Source: an uncultured Verrucomicrobiota bacterium
Lineage (GTDB): Bacteria; Verrucomicrobiota; Verrucomicrobiia; Chthoniobacterales; SZAS-18
Direction of reading: 5' to 3'
Assembly (NCBI GenBank): GCA_937873255.1
Contig: CALMVM010000551.1
Coordinates: forward strand, 1-13,936
DNA: 13,936 bases
Position 1 is the first letter of the stretch. Each line of letters starts with the position of its first letter. The notes beneath the pieces are model-generated. The model had not been told where the DNA came from, did no database searches, and was given only the letters and a program-made list of their open reading frames with translations. Position numbers and translations under genes: made by a program. Shown piece after piece: positions 13,568-13,936 of the stretch.

Positions 13568-13576
13568 GATGGTCCC

Positions 13577-13936
13577 GTGCCGTACCACTTCGACCTGCAT
13601 TGCCATTCGTATTTCAGCGCCGATGGCGTGGCGAGCCCCGAGGCGCTTATCGCCTCCGCCAAGGCCAAGGGATTGCACGGGTTTGCGATGACGGACCACA
13701 ATACCTGCGAGGCCGTCGATTACATGATCGGACGCGGCCTGATGCGGGCCGATGGGCAACCTGTTGATGGATTTCTGATCATCCCGGGCGTGGAAGTGAC
13801 CACCGACGACGGCCATTTGCTCTGCCTCGGCGCGACGCTGCCCAACCTCAAGGGCCGACCCGCCGCCGAGGTCATCGAGCGCATCCACGAGGCCGGCGGA
13901 CTGGCGGTTCCGCCGCATCCGTACGACATTTTCCGC
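13577..13936 (+). CDS. PHP-domain metal-dependent phosphoesterase, N-terminal part (3' end outside window)
   Basis: 120 codons are present and the frame is open to the window edge. PHP proteins hydrolyse phosphoesters with a cluster of metal ions bound by His and Asp. Visible metal ligands: FDLHCHS (5-11; His 8, His 10), TDHNT (39-43; Asp 40, His 41), GVEVTTDDGH (71-80; Glu 73, His 80), and PPHP near the right edge (His 114). The AMTDHNT and GVEVTT blocks are those of stand-alone PHP phosphoesterases (nucleoside 3',5'-bisphosphate or histidinol-phosphatase relatives) and not clearly of the DNA polymerase type, which would have a longer N-terminus context; the missing C-terminus decides. The GTG start at 13577 puts FDLHCHS at the usual distance; an ATG at 13569 is out of frame. 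No Shine-Dalgarno motif. Confidence 0.88.
   Translation, partial: MPYHFDLHCHSYFSADGVASPEALIASAKAKGLHGFAMTDHNTCEAVDYMIGRGLMRADGQPVDGFLIIPGVEVTTDDGHLLCLGATLPNLKGRPAAEVIERIHEAGGLAVPPHPYDIFR

Noticed and set aside
13070..13918. Minus-strand open frame covering the right edge
   Set aside because: It is antisense to the PHP-domain gene and to part of DUF1802 in another frame; the plus-strand PHP metal-ligand motifs are decisive.

Overview
This is a G+C-rich bacterial chromosome segment, densely coding, holding 15 protein genes. Two run off the ends: an argB 3' end on the left and a PHP-domain gene 5' end on the right. I see no tRNA, rRNA, CRISPR array, insertion sequence or phage gene. No gene-free stretch exceeds about 180 bases. 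The mix (Gfo/Idh/MocA plus aldo/keto reductase pair, WYL regulator with a PPLARM-type N-terminus, TatA with an LLLLFGAKKLPELARG core, DUF1802, ARPP-1/DUF6569-like protein) and the near absence of Shine-Dalgarno motifs suggest a verrucomicrobial-type (Verrucomicrobiota) genome. That assignment is inference from family resemblance, not a measured result.

Left part (1-5125): the argB end converges on a minus-strand pair, a Gfo/Idh/MocA oxidoreductase followed in the same reading frame by an aldo/keto reductase, with only a TAA codon between them. Divergent from that pair, on the plus strand, are a GlgA/GlgM-type glycosyltransferase of the actinobacterial class and the ribosome-assembly GTPase Obg, 24 bases apart.

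Middle part (5126-7571): a TetR-family repressor diverges from tlyA (rRNA 2'-O-methyltransferase) across an unusually A+T-rich region carrying a perfect inverted repeat. tlyA overlaps nadK (NAD kinase) by 223 bases because the expected tlyA stop codon is missing.

Right part (7572-13936): an ARPP-1/DUF6569-like gene and a WYL-domain transcription factor gene diverge around a perfect 9-5-9 inverted repeat, the strongest operator candidate in the window. A small integral membrane protein of unknown function follows the WYL gene. Then, all on the minus strand in transcription order, come DUF1802, an L,D-transpeptidase (ATGA overlap) and tatA ending in a clear intrinsic terminator, followed by a separate exported thioredoxin-fold protein that has lost both CxxC cysteines. 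A PHP-domain metal-dependent phosphoesterase gene starts at the right edge.

Most content is housekeeping (arginine synthesis, glycogen/alpha-glucan, ribosome assembly, NADP synthesis, protein export, cell-wall crosslinking). Most worth a second look are the broken fusion frame with a Tyr-to-Cys change at the reductase active site, the WYL/ARPP-1 pair with its palindrome, the tlyA stop loss, and the cysteine-less TlpA-like protein.
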